Assembly (NCBI GenBank): GCA_017307955.1
Contig: JAFKFV010000007.1
Location: 62,001 to 126,000 of the forward strand
Direction of reading: 5' to 3'
Length of the DNA: 64,000 nucleotides
Origin: Allobosea sp.
Lineage (GTDB): Bacteria; Pseudomonadota; Alphaproteobacteria; Rhizobiales; Kaistiaceae
In this document: positions 31,190-40,366 of the stretch, piece by piece
How the letters are laid out: every line of letters starts with the position of its first letter
Position numbering within the stretch: position 1 is the stretch's first letter
The notes under the pieces: generated by a model
Told to the model about the DNA's origin: nothing
Seen by the model: only the letters and a program-made list of their open reading frames with translations
Databases searched by the model: none
Made by a program: the position numbers and the translations under genes

Positions 31190-31744
31190 ATGTCGAATGT
31201 GACGGTCCGCAATATTTCCATGACGGTGCAGCAGAAATGGGGCTGGTTCGTCGCCCTCGGCATCGTCTTTCTGATCGGCGGCTTCTTCGCCATCGCGATG
31301 CCGCTCGTGTCGTCGCTCGCGGTTGGCATCTTCCTCGCCGCGGTGCTCGTCGTCGCCGGCGTCGTCCAGATCTGGCAGAGCTTCAGCGTGCAGAGCTGGA
31401 CCGGCTTCCTCTGGCAGCTGATCATCGGCATCGTGCTGCTGATCGGCGGCATCGCGATCTACGAGTCGCCCGTCGTGGGGGCCGGCGCGCTGACGCTGGT
31501 CATCGCCGCGGTGTTCATCGCCAAAGGTATTTTCCAGATCATTCTCGGCTTCCGCATCCGCCCGCATGACGGCTGGGGCTGGATCGCCGCCGCCGGCGTG
31601 ATCGCGTTGATCGCCGGCGTCATGATCCTCACCAACTATCCGTTCTCCGGACTCTGGGTGCCCGGCACGCTGGCCGGCATCTCGCTGATCTTCACCGGCT
31701 GGAGCTATATCGCGCTCGGCCTCGCCGCCAAGCGCATCGCCTGA
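31190..31744 (+). CDS. HdeD-family membrane protein
   Basis: A 184-residue protein with six hydrophobic helices in three pairs (DUF308), starting after a short polar head. Repeats such as GIVFLIGGFFAIAMPLVSS and GIVLLIGGIAIYESPVVGA are visible. E. coli HdeD supports acid resistance at high cell density, but most homologues are untested. It stands alone, upstream of a hairpin and a convergent small membrane gene. Confidence 0.88.
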   Translation: MSNVTVRNISMTVQQKWGWFVALGIVFLIGGFFAIAMPLVSSLAVGIFLAAVLVVAGVVQIWQSFSVQSWTGFLWQLIIGIVLLIGGIAIYESPVVGAGALTLVIAAVFIAKGIFQIILGFRIRPHDGWGWIAAAGVIALIAGVMILTNYPFSGLWVPGTLAGISLIFTGWSYIALGLAAKRIA

Positions 31745-31749
31745 CCAGG

Positions 31750-31770
31750 CGGATCGCCTGAGGCGATCCG
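31750..31770. terminator. Hairpin between convergent hdeD-like and small membrane genes
   Basis: A perfect 9-bp stem (CGGATCGCC / GGCGATCCG) with a three-base loop just after the hdeD-like stop. No T-tract is present. Confidence 0.45.
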
Positions 31771-31799
31771 TCAGCGATCGAGCCAACGGCGCCGAACGA

Positions 31800-32039
31800 T
31801 CAGTTCGACGCCGCGGGCTTCAGCTTCAGCCAGACATAGCCGAGCGTCGTCAGGAACAGCGCCAGGATCGCCGCGTTCTCGTCCGCCCAGGTCACCGCGG
31901 GCGATGCGACCACATTGCGGGCGGCGGCCGTGGCGAGGCCGATGAAGACGACGGCGCCCGCCCAGCCGACAAGGCCGAGCATCAGGGTCAGCGCGGCCTT
32001 CAGCATGAGCGTTTCCATCAACTCGTGCAGATCGGACAT
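31800..32039 (-). CDS. Small two-helix membrane protein, unknown function
   Basis: A 79-residue protein with two hydrophobic helices (ALTLMLGLVGWAGAVVFIGLA and ILALFLTTLGYVWLKL) joined by a polar loop (ARNVVASPAVTWADENA). The ATG at 32039 has GGAG seven bases upstream; the longer frame adds an unlikely leader. I do not recognise a family. It may affect or accompany other membrane proteins, but context gives no clue. Confidence 0.6.
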   Translation of the reverse strand: MSDLHELMETLMLKAALTLMLGLVGWAGAVVFIGLATAAARNVVASPAVTWADENAAILALFLTTLGYVWLKLKPAASN

Positions 32040-32286
32040 GGTGGACTCCGGGGCTGTCGGAAGCGGACCGGATCGCACTGCGTCCGGGCCGATGCAGTGC
32101 AACGGCAAGACCCGCGCGCCGTTCCCGTCCCGCGCCACAAAATCGCCCTGAGCCTTAACGGGCGGCTTGCCGGGGCGCATTGGCGCCCCCGTATCGCGAT
32201 GCTATAGCAGGCCAGGTTTCTCACGCCCGACCGCGCCGGCCTTCCCCGGCGCGGGGGCTTCCGAACGAAGGCGAGGCGAACAGTCC

Positions 32287-33501
32287 ATGGCGAAGATCAA
32301 GGTAGCGAATCCGGTCGTCGAGCTCGACGGCGACGAGATGACCCGCATCATCTGGCAGGCCATCAAGGACAAGCTGATCCACCCCTATCTCGACATCGAC
32401 CTGCAGTATTTCGACCTCGGCATCGAGCATCGCGACGCCACGAACGACAAGGTCACGGTCGAGGCCGCCGAGGCGATCAAGAAGGTCGGCGTCGGCGTGA
32501 AATGCGCGACCATCACGCCCGACGAGGCGCGCGTGAAGGAGTTCAACCTCAAGGAAATGTGGAAGTCGCCGAACGGCACGATCCGCAACATCCTCGGCGG
32601 CGTGATCTTCCGCGAACCGATCATCTGCAAGAATGTGCCGCGCCTCGTTCCGGGCTGGACGCAGCCGATCATCGTCGGCCGTCACGCCTTCGGCGACCAG
32701 TATCGCGCCACCGACTTCAAGGTGCCCGGCAAGGGCCGCATGACGATCAAGTTCGAGGGCGACGACGGCACCGTCATCGAGAAGGAAGTGTTCAAGTTCC
32801 CGGGCGCCGGCGTCGCCATGGCGATGTACAATCTCGACGAGTCGATCCGCGAATTCGCCCGCGCCTCGCTGAATTACGGCCTGATGCGGAAGTATCCGGT
32901 CTATCTCTCGACCAAGAACACGATCCTCAAGGCCTATGATGGCCGCTTCAAGGACCTGTTCCAGGAAGTGTTCGACAGCGAGTTCGCTGCCGAGTTCAAG
33001 GCCGCCGGCATCACCTACGAGCATCGCCTGATCGACGACATGGTCGCCTCGGCGCTGAAATGGTCCGGCGGCTATGTCTGGGCGTGCAAGAACTATGACG
33101 GCGACGTGCAGTCCGACACCGTCGCGCAGGGCTTCGGCTCGCTCGGCCTGATGACCTCGGTGCTGCTGACGCCCGACGGCAAGACCGTCGAGGCCGAGGC
33201 GGCGCACGGCACCGTCACGCGCCACTATCGCGAGCACCAGAAGGGCAAGGAGACGTCGACCAATTCGATCGCGTCGATCTTCGCCTGGACCCGCGGCCTC
33301 GCCCACCGCGCGAAGCTGGATGACAATGCCGAACTGGCCAAGTTCGCCACGACGCTCGAGAAGGTCTGCGTCGACACGGTCGAGGCCGGCTCCATGACCA
33401 AGGACCTCGCCCTCCTCGTCGGTCCCGACCAGAAGTGGCTCTCGACCACCGGCTTCCTCGACAAGGTCAGCGACAACCTGACCAAGGCCATGGCCGGCTG
33501 A
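32287..33501 (+). CDS. icd: NADP-dependent isocitrate dehydrogenase
   Basis: A 404-residue dimeric eukaryote-like isocitrate dehydrogenase of the TCA cycle. It begins [21 protein letters not shown], with the substrate region [12 protein letters not shown] (phosphorylation-loop Ser position), the Arg residues of [17 protein letters not shown], and the metal and NADP sites in [26 protein letters not shown] (read in parts). The start at 32287 is the family start, 40 codons inside the open frame. A strong terminator follows. Confidence 0.96.
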   Translation: MAKIKVANPVVELDGDEMTRIIWQAIKDKLIHPYLDIDLQYFDLGIEHRDATNDKVTVEAAEAIKKVGVGVKCATITPDEARVKEFNLKEMWKSPNGTIRNILGGVIFREPIICKNVPRLVPGWTQPIIVGRHAFGDQYRATDFKVPGKGRMTIKFEGDDGTVIEKEVFKFPGAGVAMAMYNLDESIREFARASLNYGLMRKYPVYLSTKNTILKAYDGRFKDLFQEVFDSEFAAEFKAAGITYEHRLIDDMVASALKWSGGYVWACKNYDGDVQSDTVAQGFGSLGLMTSVLLTPDGKTVEAEAAHGTVTRHYREHQKGKETSTNSIASIFAWTRGLAHRAKLDDNAELAKFATTLEKVCVDTVEAGSMTKDLALLVGPDQKWLSTTGFLDKVSDNLTKAMAG

Positions 33502-33523
33502 GCAGCTGCCTCCTGAACACAAC

Positions 33524-33551
33524 AAACGGCGCGGCATCCCCGCGCCGTTTT
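33524..33551 (+). terminator. Rho-independent terminator after icd
   Basis: A 10-bp stem (AAACGGCGCG / CGCGCCGTTT) with a seven-base loop and a short T-run, 22 bases after the icd stop. Confidence 0.82.
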
Positions 33552-33575
33552 CGTCTGCGGCTCGCTGTGCCCTTT

Positions 33576-34289
33576 ATGAGGATGGATCGATTGACCGACC
33601 CCGTCACGCTTGCCGCCTGGAACAATGCGCAATGGTGCGATGCCGTTTCGCGCGCGCATGGGGCGGCGTGCCGGTTCGAGCCGGGCTTCTGGATCAATGG
33701 CGGCGATGCGCCACCCTTCTATCCAAATCTCGTCACCACCGATCCCGATGCCACTGCGGCGCAGCTGACGGCGATCGAGCTCCTCGCCGAGCAGCCAGCG
33801 CGCGGGATCGGCATCAAGGACAGCTTCTTCGCCCTCGACCTGTCGGAGTTCGGGCTCGAGCCCATCTTCGACGCCGACTGGCTGTTCTTGCCGCCGGCGG
33901 CGACGCTGCCGGCGAGTGGCGTCGATGTCAGGGCCGTCGCCGGCGCTGACGAACTGGCGCTCTGGGAAAAGGCCTGGGGCGGCACGGATGGTGGCACGCA
34001 TGTGTTCCCGCCGGCGCTTCTCGGCGACGAGCGGATCCGCTTCCTCGCCGCGCGGCGCGAAGGGCGCATCATCGCCGGCGCCGCGGTCAACCACTCGGAC
34101 GGCGCAATCGGCATCTCGAACGTGTTTCACGGCGGCGACGGCGATGCGCTGGCAGCTTTGGTCGCGGCCGCCCGCCGCCGCGCATCCGACCTGCCGATCG
34201 TCGGATACGAATCGGGCGACGATCGCGGGCCCTTCCACACGCTGGGCTTCACGAGCATCGGCAAGCTGCGCGTCTGGATCCGGCCCTGA
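33576..34289 (+). CDS. GNAT-fold acetyltransferase-like protein
   Basis: A 237-residue soluble protein. The C-terminal half has the GNAT strand pattern and a degenerate acetyl-CoA loop (EGRIIAGAAVNHSDGAIGISNVF, then a helix ALVAAARRRASDLPIVGYE and the family-like end GFTSIGKLRVW). The N-terminal half (FWINGGDAPPFYPNLVTT) may be a second, degenerate GNAT-like repeat. The substrate is unknown. The ATG at 33576 lies just after the icd terminator; one at 33582 is an alternative. Confidence 0.62.
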   Translation: MRMDRLTDPVTLAAWNNAQWCDAVSRAHGAACRFEPGFWINGGDAPPFYPNLVTTDPDATAAQLTAIELLAEQPARGIGIKDSFFALDLSEFGLEPIFDADWLFLPPAATLPASGVDVRAVAGADELALWEKAWGGTDGGTHVFPPALLGDERIRFLAARREGRIIAGAAVNHSDGAIGISNVFHGGDGDALAALVAAARRRASDLPIVGYESGDDRGPFHTLGFTSIGKLRVWIRP

Positions 34290-34572
34290 CGCGAGCGATC
34301 GCCCATTCGAGATCCCAGAGTGGCTGTCCAGGCTCTGCCGACCTGCGTTCAGGACGCAACGCGCGTCGTGTTGCTGGTCAGGTTGGCATCGGTTTTTGGC
34401 TCTTCCATGTCCCCTTTCTATAGAGTAGAGCCAGCTTTCTTTTGAGCAATGGAGTGGTGCCGGGTCTGCAATCGATGCAAGACCTAATGCATCCGAGCTT
34501 CATGGCCGCGACGGTTGCGCCGCGAACGCTCGGAACTCGGTAGGAATAGTTCGACCAGAACGGTGAACGAGA

Positions 34573-36282
34573 ATGGCGACTTCTACGGTGCGGCGCCTTC
34601 GGTGGGTCATCGGGGTCAGCATTGGCATACTGATAGTCAATAGCTTCGTTCTCTATTCCAGCATTGTCGCGTTCACGAGTTCTGCTCGCGCTCTGCGCGA
34701 GGCGGTCGAGTTTCGCGATACGCTCTCAGATGTCCTCATAGAGCTTCTGAACGCCGAAACCGGTCAACGCGGCTTCCTCATAAAGGGCGATGAGCTCTAT
34801 CTCGAACCTTACTATCTGGCCTCGGAACGCCTCGATCATACCCTGGCCAAGCTTGATCGCTTGGCCCTGACCGACCCTGGCGACGCGGCGGAGATCGCAG
34901 ATATCCGTAGTCTGGCCAGAACGAAGTTCGCGGAGCTGAGAAAGGCGATCGACGACTATCATGGTGGCATGAGTTCCGCCGCGATTCCGCTTGAGCGCGG
35001 CAAGACCACGATGGACGCGCTGCGCACCTCCATCGGAACTATCGAGGAGCGGATCAGGACGATCGTTTCTGAAGAACAGGACAACTACGATCGCTCGCAG
35101 GAAAGGGCGTCCTTGGCCCTCCTGATATTCATTGTCGGCGTCTCGAGCCTCCTGGTCCTCATTTTTTCATCCGCGCGCCGCGAGATCAGGAATCGCAAGG
35201 CCGATGGCGAGCGGATCGCCGAGTATGCCCGGACGCTCGACGAGAGCGTACTGGCCCTGAAGCGCGAACGCCACGAGATCCGGCAACTGAACGAGGCGAG
35301 CAGCTATCTGCAGAGCTGCAACTCGCTGGCTGAGCTGGCAACTGTCTTCGTGCCGCTGGCAGAGGGCATTTACGCCGGCCATCGCGGCGCCCTCTATGTC
35401 TACGCGGCTTCACGCAATCAGCTCGACCTGGTCGCCCCTTGGGGTGGCTTTGTGGGTGGCAGCTTCATGCTGGCAACTGATTGTTGGGGTCTGCGCCGTG
35501 GCCAGTTGCATGAGCATACAGCCGGATCCGGAACTCCAAGTTGCGGGCATCTGCATGAGGAGCTGTCTGAGGGCAAAGACGGCACCATCTGCCTGCCCCT
35601 CCTGGCCCATGGCGAAACCATGGGCCTCCTCACCATCGTGGCCGATAGGGGGACGGGCGACGCGGCTGAGCACCAGTCGCTGATTGCCTCTGCCCCCATG
35701 CTGGCCCGTCAGCTCAGCCTCACGCTTGCTAACATGCGCTTGCGCGAAACGCTGAATGATCAGCTCGTCCGCGATCCGCTCACCAATGCGTTCAACCGGC
35801 GCTATCTCGAGTTGATGGCTGAAAATGAAACTGCGCAGGCCCGTCGGACCGGACGCGGTTACGTCGTCGCGATGATCGATATCGATCATTTCAAGCGCTT
35901 CAACGATATTCACGGCCACAGTGCGGGCGATGCCGCACTGGTTCTGGTGGCATGCCACATCCAGCGCAGCATCAGGGAAATGGATTGGCTGGTACGCTAC
36001 GGCGGCGAGGAGTTCCTCCTGATCCTTCGCGAAATCTCAGCGGCCGACGGAGAAGCCCGGCTGGAGGACCTAGTCCGCAGCGTCGCCGAGCTTTCGTTGC
36101 GCACGGGCGAGACGGCGTTGCCCAATGTCACGATATCGGTCGGTGTCGCGGCATTCGGGGTGCATGGAACGGACTTCGACGGGCTGGTGCGGCAGGCCGA
36201 CGAAGCGTTGTATGAGGCGAAGCATCATGGTCGGAACCAGCTGCGCGTGGCGACTGAGCAAAGGCCTCTCGCCACTTCCTGA
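34573..36282 (+). CDS. Membrane diguanylate cyclase with CHASE3, GAF-like and GGDEF domains
   Basis: A 569-residue sensor enzyme making cyclic di-GMP. TM1 lies at residues ~10-32 and TM2 at ~178-200, flanking a periplasmic CHASE3 region with LLNAETGQRGFLIKGDE. A GAF-like domain spans ~235-390, and the cyclase domain carries GGEEF at 477-481. The inhibitory RxxD site (REMD, 468-471) lies exactly five residues before it, so the enzyme should be active and product-inhibited. Codon use is less GC-rich than the neighbours. No partner gene is adjacent. Confidence 0.92.
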   Translation: MATSTVRRLRWVIGVSIGILIVNSFVLYSSIVAFTSSARALREAVEFRDTLSDVLIELLNAETGQRGFLIKGDELYLEPYYLASERLDHTLAKLDRLALTDPGDAAEIADIRSLARTKFAELRKAIDDYHGGMSSAAIPLERGKTTMDALRTSIGTIEERIRTIVSEEQDNYDRSQERASLALLIFIVGVSSLLVLIFSSARREIRNRKADGERIAEYARTLDESVLALKRERHEIRQLNEASSYLQSCNSLAELATVFVPLAEGIYAGHRGALYVYAASRNQLDLVAPWGGFVGGSFMLATDCWGLRRGQLHEHTAGSGTPSCGHLHEELSEGKDGTICLPLLAHGETMGLLTIVADRGTGDAAEHQSLIASAPMLARQLSLTLANMRLRETLNDQLVRDPLTNAFNRRYLELMAENETAQARRTGRGYVVAMIDIDHFKRFNDIHGHSAGDAALVLVACHIQRSIREMDWLVRYGGEEFLLILREISAADGEARLEDLVRSVAELSLRTGETALPNVTISVGVAAFGVHGTDFDGLVRQADEALYEAKHHGRNQLRVATEQRPLATS

Positions 36283-36437
36283 TAGCACCAGCCTCTCGAC
36301 CTCTCCCAATCCATAGACTGTGCGGTGGCCTTGCCGCCTTCCGCGCCGCGGCCAGGGTCTTCTGCGGCTGGCGGCGGGTCAATGCAAGAGGAAGTCGTCG
36401 CTCGTCATCGACAACGAGGCGACCAGGAAGGGCGGGA

Positions 36438-37334
36438 TCAGGCGCCATCCGCCGGCCGTTCGCCGAGACCGCGAAGCCGGGCGGCGTCACGGGCCGGCGG
36501 CGAGCCGAACAGGCGGGCATATTCGCGGCTGAACTGCGACGGGCTTTCATAGCCGACGGAATAGCCGACGATGCCGGCATCCTGCGGCTCGGCGACGAGG
36601 CGCCGCCGCGCCTCCTGCAGGCGGATCTGCTTCTGGAACTGCAGCGGGCTCATGGCGGTCACCGCCTTGAAATGGCGATGCAGCGAGGCCGGGCTCATGC
36701 CGGCGATCTCGGCCAGGCCCTCGATGCGCATCGGCCGGTTGAAATGCTGCTTGATCCAGTCGATCGCCCGCTCGACCCGCGCCAGCCTTCCGTCATGGAC
36801 GACCATCTGGCGGAGGACCGGCGCGGCCGGGCCGGTGATGAGGCGGTAGAGCACCTCGCGCTCATAGAGCGGCGCCAGCATCGCCGCCTCGGCGGGCCGG
36901 TCGAGCAGGCCGACCAGCCGCACGAGAGGATCGAGCAAATCGCGGTCGAGCGCGCCGATCGTGATCCCGACCGGCTCCTCGACCGCGGGCGCCGGCGGCA
37001 GGCTGGACAGGATGTCGATGATCGCGAGGCGGTCGAGCCGCAGCGACACGCAGAGATAGGGCTCCTCCGGGCTCGCCTCGACGATCGCGGCCATCACCGG
37101 AAGATCGACGGCGACGACGAGGAAGTGGCGCTGGTCATAGGTGAGCACGGCATCGCCGACGAAAAGCTGCTTGGCGCCTTGCGCGGCGACGCAAAGCACC
37201 GGCTCGTAGAAGGCTGGAGCCGGCACGCTGCCGGACTCGGCGCGGAGGAGACCGAGGCGCGGAATCGGCGTGACCGTCCGCCCCTTGACGGCGTGTCGGC
37301 GGAGGATCGCAGCCAGCGCATCGCGTTCGTCCAT
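36438..37334 (-). CDS. AraC-family transcriptional regulator
   Basis: A 298-residue regulator with an N-terminal AraC_N cupin-like domain (residues ~25-190, FYEPVLCVAAQGAKQLFVGD) and a C-terminal double HTH (IEGLAEIAGMSPASLHRHFKAVTAMSPLQFQKQIRL and GYSVGYESPSQFSREYARLFG, quoted in blocks). The ATG at 37334 has GGAG eight bases before it. It is divergent from an aldo/keto reductase across about 200 bases; this subtype commonly controls the neighbouring oxidoreductase, which is the likely arrangement here. Confidence 0.9.
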   Translation of the reverse strand: MDERDALAAILRRHAVKGRTVTPIPRLGLLRAESGSVPAPAFYEPVLCVAAQGAKQLFVGDAVLTYDQRHFLVVAVDLPVMAAIVEASPEEPYLCVSLRLDRLAIIDILSSLPPAPAVEEPVGITIGALDRDLLDPLVRLVGLLDRPAEAAMLAPLYEREVLYRLITGPAAPVLRQMVVHDGRLARVERAIDWIKQHFNRPMRIEGLAEIAGMSPASLHRHFKAVTAMSPLQFQKQIRLQEARRRLVAEPQDAGIVGYSVGYESPSQFSREYARLFGSPPARDAARLRGLGERPADGA

Positions 37335-37533
37335 CCAGCCGTCTCCTTCGCCGATCGAGCGCGGACCCCTCGCCCGCGCGCCAGAGAATGGCCCGCCTGA
37401 GAGGATTGTGCAAGAAGCCGCCAGCAAAAGGCTACCGTCCCGGTGGCCCGGAGGCGCATCTTCAGCGGGCGGCGGGTTCGGCCAGCGGCCTCGACAGGCC
37501 CCCGCCCCGCCGCCATGACCCCGGAGAATTTCC

Positions 37534-38556
37534 ATGCGCACCAAGACACTCGGCCGCACCGGCCTTCTCGTCTCCGAACTCTGCCTCGGCACCATGACCT
37601 TCGGCGGCAAGGGCTTCTGGACCGCCATCGGCCAGCTCGACCAGTCCGTCGCCGACGGCATCGTCGCCCGCGCCCTCGATGCCGGCATCAACTTCATCGA
37701 CACCGCCGACGTGTACTCCGAAGGCCTTTCGGAAGAGATCACAGGTCGCGCCATCGTCAATTCCGGCCGCAATCGCAGCGACGTCGTGCTCGCGACCAAG
37801 GCGCTCGGCGCCGTCGGCCCCGGGCCGAACGATCGCGGCGCCTCTCGCGGCCATATCATGGACGCCGTCAAGGCGAGCCTGAAGCGGCTCGGCACGGACT
37901 ATATCGACCTCTACCAGATCCACGGCTTCGACCCGCTGACCCCGGTCGAGGAAACGGTTCGCGCGCTCGACGACCTCGTGCGCCAGGGCCATGTCCGCTA
38001 TGTCGGCGTCTCGAACTGGGCCGCCTGGCAGATCATGAAGGCGGTCGGCATTGCCGATGCGAAGGGCTGGGCGCGCGTCGCCTCGCTGCAGGCCTATTAC
38101 ACCATCGCCGGCCGCGACCTCGAGCGCGAGATCGCGCCGCTGCTGCAGGCGGAAGGCGTCGGCCTGATGGTGTGGAGCCCGCTCGCCGGCGGCCTGCTCT
38201 CGGGCAAGTATCAGCGCGACGGCTCGGGTCCGGAAGGCTCGCGCCGCGCCAACTTCGACTTCCCGCCCGTGAACCGCGACCGCGCCTTCGACGCCGTCGA
38301 CGCGATGCGCGCGATCGCCGAGGCGAAGGGCGTTTCGGTCGCGCAGATCGCGCTCGCCTATCTCCTCAAGAAGCCCTTCGTGACCTCGGTGATCATCGGT
38401 GCCAAGTCGGCCGACCAGCTCGCCGACAATCTCGGCGCCGTGGCGGTCGATCTCACGGCCGAGGACATGGCACGGCTCGATGCGGTCAGCGCCCTCCCGG
38501 CCGAATATCCCGGCTGGATGCTGGAGCGGCAGAGCGAAGGCCGCCGCGCCGGCTGA
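37534..38556 (+). CDS. Aldo/keto reductase
   Basis: A 340-residue NADPH-dependent TIM-barrel reductase. The catalytic tetrad is visible as Asp and Tyr in FIDTADVYSEGLSEE, Lys in VLATKAL and His in DLYQIHGFDPLTP. The C-terminal cofactor site is TSVIIGAKSADQLADNL. GGAG precedes the ATG. It reduces unknown aldehydes or ketones, probably under the divergent AraC regulator. Confidence 0.92.
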   Translation: MRTKTLGRTGLLVSELCLGTMTFGGKGFWTAIGQLDQSVADGIVARALDAGINFIDTADVYSEGLSEEITGRAIVNSGRNRSDVVLATKALGAVGPGPNDRGASRGHIMDAVKASLKRLGTDYIDLYQIHGFDPLTPVEETVRALDDLVRQGHVRYVGVSNWAAWQIMKAVGIADAKGWARVASLQAYYTIAGRDLEREIAPLLQAEGVGLMVWSPLAGGLLSGKYQRDGSGPEGSRRANFDFPPVNRDRAFDAVDAMRAIAEAKGVSVAQIALAYLLKKPFVTSVIIGAKSADQLADNLGAVAVDLTAEDMARLDAVSALPAEYPGWMLERQSEGRRAG

Positions 38557-38579
38557 TCGGAGAAGAACGGAGCCGCCCG

Positions 38580-40346
38580 TCACCCGTCGATGGGCGGCTT
38601 CCCGGTCGAGGGCTCGGCCGGCCCGCCGCGCATCAGAGCGCGGGCAGCCTCGCGCGCGACGGCGAGGCGCTGCTCCACCGCCTCGTCCGGCAGCCCGATG
38701 TCGCCGAGGAGATTGCCGGCGAGTTGCAGGCTGCCCTCGAGCGCCTCCGGCACGACATCATTGGCGCCGGCGTCGAGCAGCCGCCGTCCATGGGTCACGG
38801 TCCGCGCGCGGGCATGGATGATCGCGGCGGGCCAGTGCTCGCGGATTGTGCGCACCATCATCTCGGAAATGACCGCATCGTCGACCGTCACCACGAAGGC
38901 GCGGGCCCGCTCGGCGCCGAGCCGGGCGAGGATCTCGGGCCGCGTCGCATCGCCGAAGAACACCATCTGCCCCTCGCGTGCCGCGCGCATGACATGCTCG
39001 GCGTCGAGATCGAGCGCGACATGCGCGATATCCTCAGCCGAGAGCAGCTTGGCAACGGTCGCGCCGAACCGTCCGAACCCGCCGATAATCACGTGATCCG
39101 CGAAGGGCTGATCGCTGCCGACGCCGCTCCGTGCCTCGGCGTCATGCGCGGCGAGGCGCTTGGCGAGGCGGGAGCCGAGCGCGCCCATGACCGGCGTCAG
39201 AACCATGGAGATGGCGGCGATCGTCGTGGCGAGCCGGCCGATCTCGGCGGAGACGACGCCGTCGCGCACCGCCAAAGTGAACACGACGAAGGCAAACTCG
39301 CCCGCGCCGCAGAGGATGAAGGCCGTCTCGACGGAAGCCGCGCGGTCGAGCTTGGTGACGCGGAGCGCCAGATAGCCGAAGGCGAGCTTGACGATGAAGA
39401 GCACCGCGAGGCCCGCCAGGATGATCGGCAGCTGACCGAGGACCGCCGCGACGTCGATCGTCATGCCGACCGTCATGAAGAAGAGCCCGAGCAGCAGATC
39501 CTTGAACGGCTCGACCTCGACGTCGATCTGGTGGCGATACTCCGTCTCGCTGAGCAGCAGGCCGGCGAGGAACGCGCCGAGCGCGGCCGAAAGGCCGGCG
39601 TTCGCCGTGATGAAGCCGGCGACGACGATGATCAGCAGCGTGATGGCGATCAGCAGCGTGCGATTGCCCGTCGCGCCGGCGAAGCGCATCAGCGGCTTCA
39701 CGATCGTGCGGCCGAGCAGCACGACGGCGACCACCACCACGCCTGCGATCGCGACGCCCTTGACGAGGGCGAGGCCGACGCTGGCGCCCGGCTGGGCGAG
39801 GATGCCGACCACGATCACGATCGGCACCACCATGAGATCCTGCAGGATCAAGACGCCGAGCGCCGTCCGTCCGACCGGCGTGCCGAGCCGGCGCCGTTCG
39901 GCGAGCGACTGCGTGACGATCGCGGTCGACGACAGCGCGAAGGCCATGCCGAAGACGAGTGAATCGTCGAATTCGAAGCCTGTCAGCGCCGCGGTGGCGT
40001 AGATGGCGGCGGTGGCGAGCGCGACCTGCAGCCCGCCCGCGCCCAGCATCAGCCGCCCGATCGAGCCAAGCCGCGCGAAGGAGAGCTCGAGGCCGATCGT
40101 GAACAGGAGAAAGAGGATGCCGAGATCGCCGAAGGCCTGCAGCTGGCCGACATCGGTGATCGTCGCATAGCCGAACAGCGAGTTGAGCGGCACGAGATGG
40201 CCGAAGCCGCCGGGGCCGACGATGATCCCGGCGATCAGGAAGCCCAGAACGACGCCGAGCTTCAGATGCTGGAACAGCGGAACGACGATGCCGGCGGCGA
40301 CCAGAAAGACGAGGAGCTGGCGGCCGTCGGCGACATGCTCCATCAC
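38580..40346 (-). CDS. CPA2 monovalent cation:proton antiporter (KefB/YbaL type)
   Basis: A 588-residue membrane protein. The N-terminal Na+/H+ exchanger domain has about twelve helices (GFLIAGIIVGPGGFGHLVPL; GLELSFARLG; ALSSTAIVTQSL). A C-terminal RCK/TrkA-N Rossmann domain follows (VIIGGFGRFGATVAKLL, with the acidic end of LDLDAEHV), which binds NAD(H) or a nucleotide and gates transport. The short polar tail is of the YbaL/KefB type without a KefF-like partner nearby. Potassium is the likely ion. Confidence 0.9.
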   Translation of the reverse strand: MMEHVADGRQLLVFLVAAGIVVPLFQHLKLGVVLGFLIAGIIVGPGGFGHLVPLNSLFGYATITDVGQLQAFGDLGILFLLFTIGLELSFARLGSIGRLMLGAGGLQVALATAAIYATAALTGFEFDDSLVFGMAFALSSTAIVTQSLAERRRLGTPVGRTALGVLILQDLMVVPIVIVVGILAQPGASVGLALVKGVAIAGVVVVAVVLLGRTIVKPLMRFAGATGNRTLLIAITLLIIVVAGFITANAGLSAALGAFLAGLLLSETEYRHQIDVEVEPFKDLLLGLFFMTVGMTIDVAAVLGQLPIILAGLAVLFIVKLAFGYLALRVTKLDRAASVETAFILCGAGEFAFVVFTLAVRDGVVSAEIGRLATTIAAISMVLTPVMGALGSRLAKRLAAHDAEARSGVGSDQPFADHVIIGGFGRFGATVAKLLSAEDIAHVALDLDAEHVMRAAREGQMVFFGDATRPEILARLGAERARAFVVTVDDAVISEMMVRTIREHWPAAIIHARARTVTHGRRLLDAGANDVVPEALEGSLQLAGNLLGDIGLPDEAVEQRLAVAREAARALMRGGPAEPSTGKPPIDG

Positions 40347-40366
40347 TTTCGCTCCCGCGCGGGATG

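Noticed and set aside
34290..34572. Possible RNA gene or attachment site in the AT-richer gap before the GGDEF gene
   Set aside because: No cloverleaf, no flanking direct repeats and no integrase were found.
37443..39962. Plus-strand frame of 839 codons over the aldo/keto reductase and the antiporter
   Set aside because: Out of frame with the reductase and antisense to the antiporter; Arg/His/Asp-rich shadow.
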